Part shown: positions 40,314 through 41,108 of the stretch, one piece after another
Layout: the number at the start of each line of letters is the position of its first letter
Position numbering within the stretch: position 1 is the stretch's first letter
Assembly (NCBI GenBank): GCA_026388365.1
Contig: JAPLJW010000127.1
Span: forward strand, 1 to 41,108
Source of the DNA: Deltaproteobacteria bacterium
GTDB taxonomy: Bacteria > Desulfobacterota > Syntrophia > Syntrophales > UBA5619
Direction of reading: 5' to 3'
DNA: 41,108 bases
The notes under the pieces: generated by a model
What the model was told of the DNA's origin: nothing
Databases searched by the model: none
What the model saw: only the letters and a program-made list of their open reading frames with translations
Program-made: the position numbers and the translations under genes

Positions 40314-41108
40314 TCATTCTCCGCGGACGATGGGGAGCGTAAGCAGGGCGTCGGGGATGACGATCACCCGGGCGTCCGGACGTTTTTTCAGCTCCGCATC
40401 AACGGCCGCCTGGAGCGTCGGCGCCGATTCGAGGTGGACCGCTGCGAGTTCCGCGGGGGCGATCCGGCAGTCGGTCAAGACGATCCTTGCGTGCTCCAGG
40501 ATCCATGCCAGGATCAGCGCCTTCTGGTCCCCCGGGGCGAATCCGGAATCGCAGGCATAGCGGATGATCTCCGCCGGACCTTCGCAATGCTGCATCCAGT
40601 CCACGTAGCCGGGATGGCCGAATCCGTCTTCGCAACCGGCCGGGATGAGGATAACCCCTCCCTTCTTCACGACGGGTCTGGGACCGAAAAAGGAGGTATT
40701 GGCGGCGCGGCTCGCCTGGTAGAGATCGCGGCTCTTGGGATAGGCGACGCCGGCAATCACGATATCCCCGGGCCGGTCGATTTCCACCTCGACCATGGCC
40801 CGGGCGGTTTTCACCCCCTCCCGGAAGGCCTCCACGGGGTCGCCCGCGACCACGCGGACCAGCTCCTTGTTTCCCGTCTGAATCACGTTGACAATAAAAT
40901 CGAGCCCCACGGCCGTGGCGGCCTCCGTCAGAAAATCCCGGAAAGGGTTGTTCTCGATCTGACCGAGGCGGGTGTTTTTCATCATCGCGTAGTTGTGGGT
41001 GGCGCCGATGGTCGCCTCCCCGGCGACGCCGACGGCGACGCTCTTGACGCCGCCGCTGTACCCGGCGAAGAGGTGGGTTTCGATCACCCCCGTGGAGATC
41101 CGGATGTC
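40314..41108 (-). CDS. larA: LarA-family (lactate racemase-like) protein, 5' end missing
   Basis: At least 264 residues of the DUF2088/LarA family, with the frame open to the window edge. The visible part begins DIRISTGVIETHLFAGYSGGVK and continues with GDPVEAFREGVKTA, IVIAGVAYPKSRDLYQA and a C-terminal domain including IPAGCEDGFGH. LarA uses a nickel-pincer nucleotide to racemise lactate; homologues act on other 2-hydroxyacids. The N-terminal substrate and cofactor residues lie outside the window, so specificity is open. It converges on the selenoprotein gene with 15 bp between the stops. Confidence 0.85.
   Translation of the reverse strand, partial: DIRISTGVIETHLFAGYSGGVKSVAVGVAGEATIGATHNYAMMKNTRLGQIENNPFRDFLTEAATAVGLDFIVNVIQTGNKELVRVVAGDPVEAFREGVKTARAMVEVEIDRPGDIVIAGVAYPKSRDLYQASRAANTSFFGPRPVVKKGGVILIPAGCEDGFGHPGYVDWMQHCEGPAEIIRYACDSGFAPGDQKALILAWILEHARIVLTDCRIAPAELAAVHLESAPTLQAAVDAELKKRPDARVIVIPDALLTLPIVRGE

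Overview
The window looks like a chromosomal segment of a GC-rich anaerobic bacterium. A syntrophic or fermentative deltaproteobacterium (Desulfobacterota, Syntrophales-like) is my best guess. The supporting signs are a ferredoxin-type 2-oxoacid oxidoreductase beside an ADP-forming acyl-CoA synthetase, a probable selenocysteine flavoprotein, two UspA proteins, a small Cys-rich SAP-like protein and a LarA homologue. The lineage is an inference; no phylogenetic marker such as rRNA is present.

Layout. (1) 1-3724: the 3' part of a lysine 2,3-aminomutase gene, a strong terminator, then two overlapping ATP-grasp ligase genes, the second fused to a GNAT acetyltransferase. (2) 3729-9728: an AI-2E/PerM-type membrane protein on the minus strand, leuC-leuD-leuB, an inverted-repeat element, and a MetH-like homocysteine methyltransferase without a cobalamin domain. 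(3) 9856-21751: a carbamoyl-metabolism locus with carbamate kinase, a HAD phosphatase, AroM, a complete branched-chain-type ABC importer, ornithine carbamoyltransferase, a dihydropyrimidinase/hydantoinase, aspartate carbamoyltransferase and orotate phosphoribosyltransferase. (4) 21843-23557: a DUF3047 protein and ribF. (5) 23560-28560: a variable stretch with IS-end-like repeats, a HigBA toxin-antitoxin pair with a palindromic operator, an internally duplicated unknown protein, tRNA-Leu(CAG), AT-richer secreted proteins including a putative metalloprotease with a BACON-type domain, and an HTH gene fragment. (6) 28565-34497: a small membrane protein, korA and korB split by a MITE-like element, a DnaQ-type exonuclease and an ADP-forming acyl-CoA synthetase. 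(7) 34718-36924 (minus): two UspA proteins, a 61-residue Cys-rich protein and a PAS-LuxR regulator. (8) 37118-41108: trxB, lgt, a CoA-disulfide-reductase-like flavoprotein interrupted by an in-frame TGA at its catalytic cysteine, and part of a larA-like gene.

How the genes fit together. The carbamoyl locus can be read as import of a cyclic ureide or citrulline-like compound, ring opening, phosphorolysis of the carbamoyl amino acid by a transcarbamylase run backwards, and ATP formation by carbamate kinase. A biosynthetic reading (pyrimidine and arginine synthesis) is also possible. KorAB plus the ADP-forming synthetase would give reduced ferredoxin and ATP from 2-oxoacids. The TGA at 39093-39095 is followed by a perfect 8-bp stem with a GGU loop at the spacing expected of a bacterial SECIS, so 38964-40298 is best read as one selenoprotein gene. 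This is the strongest finding that ordinary gene calling would miss.
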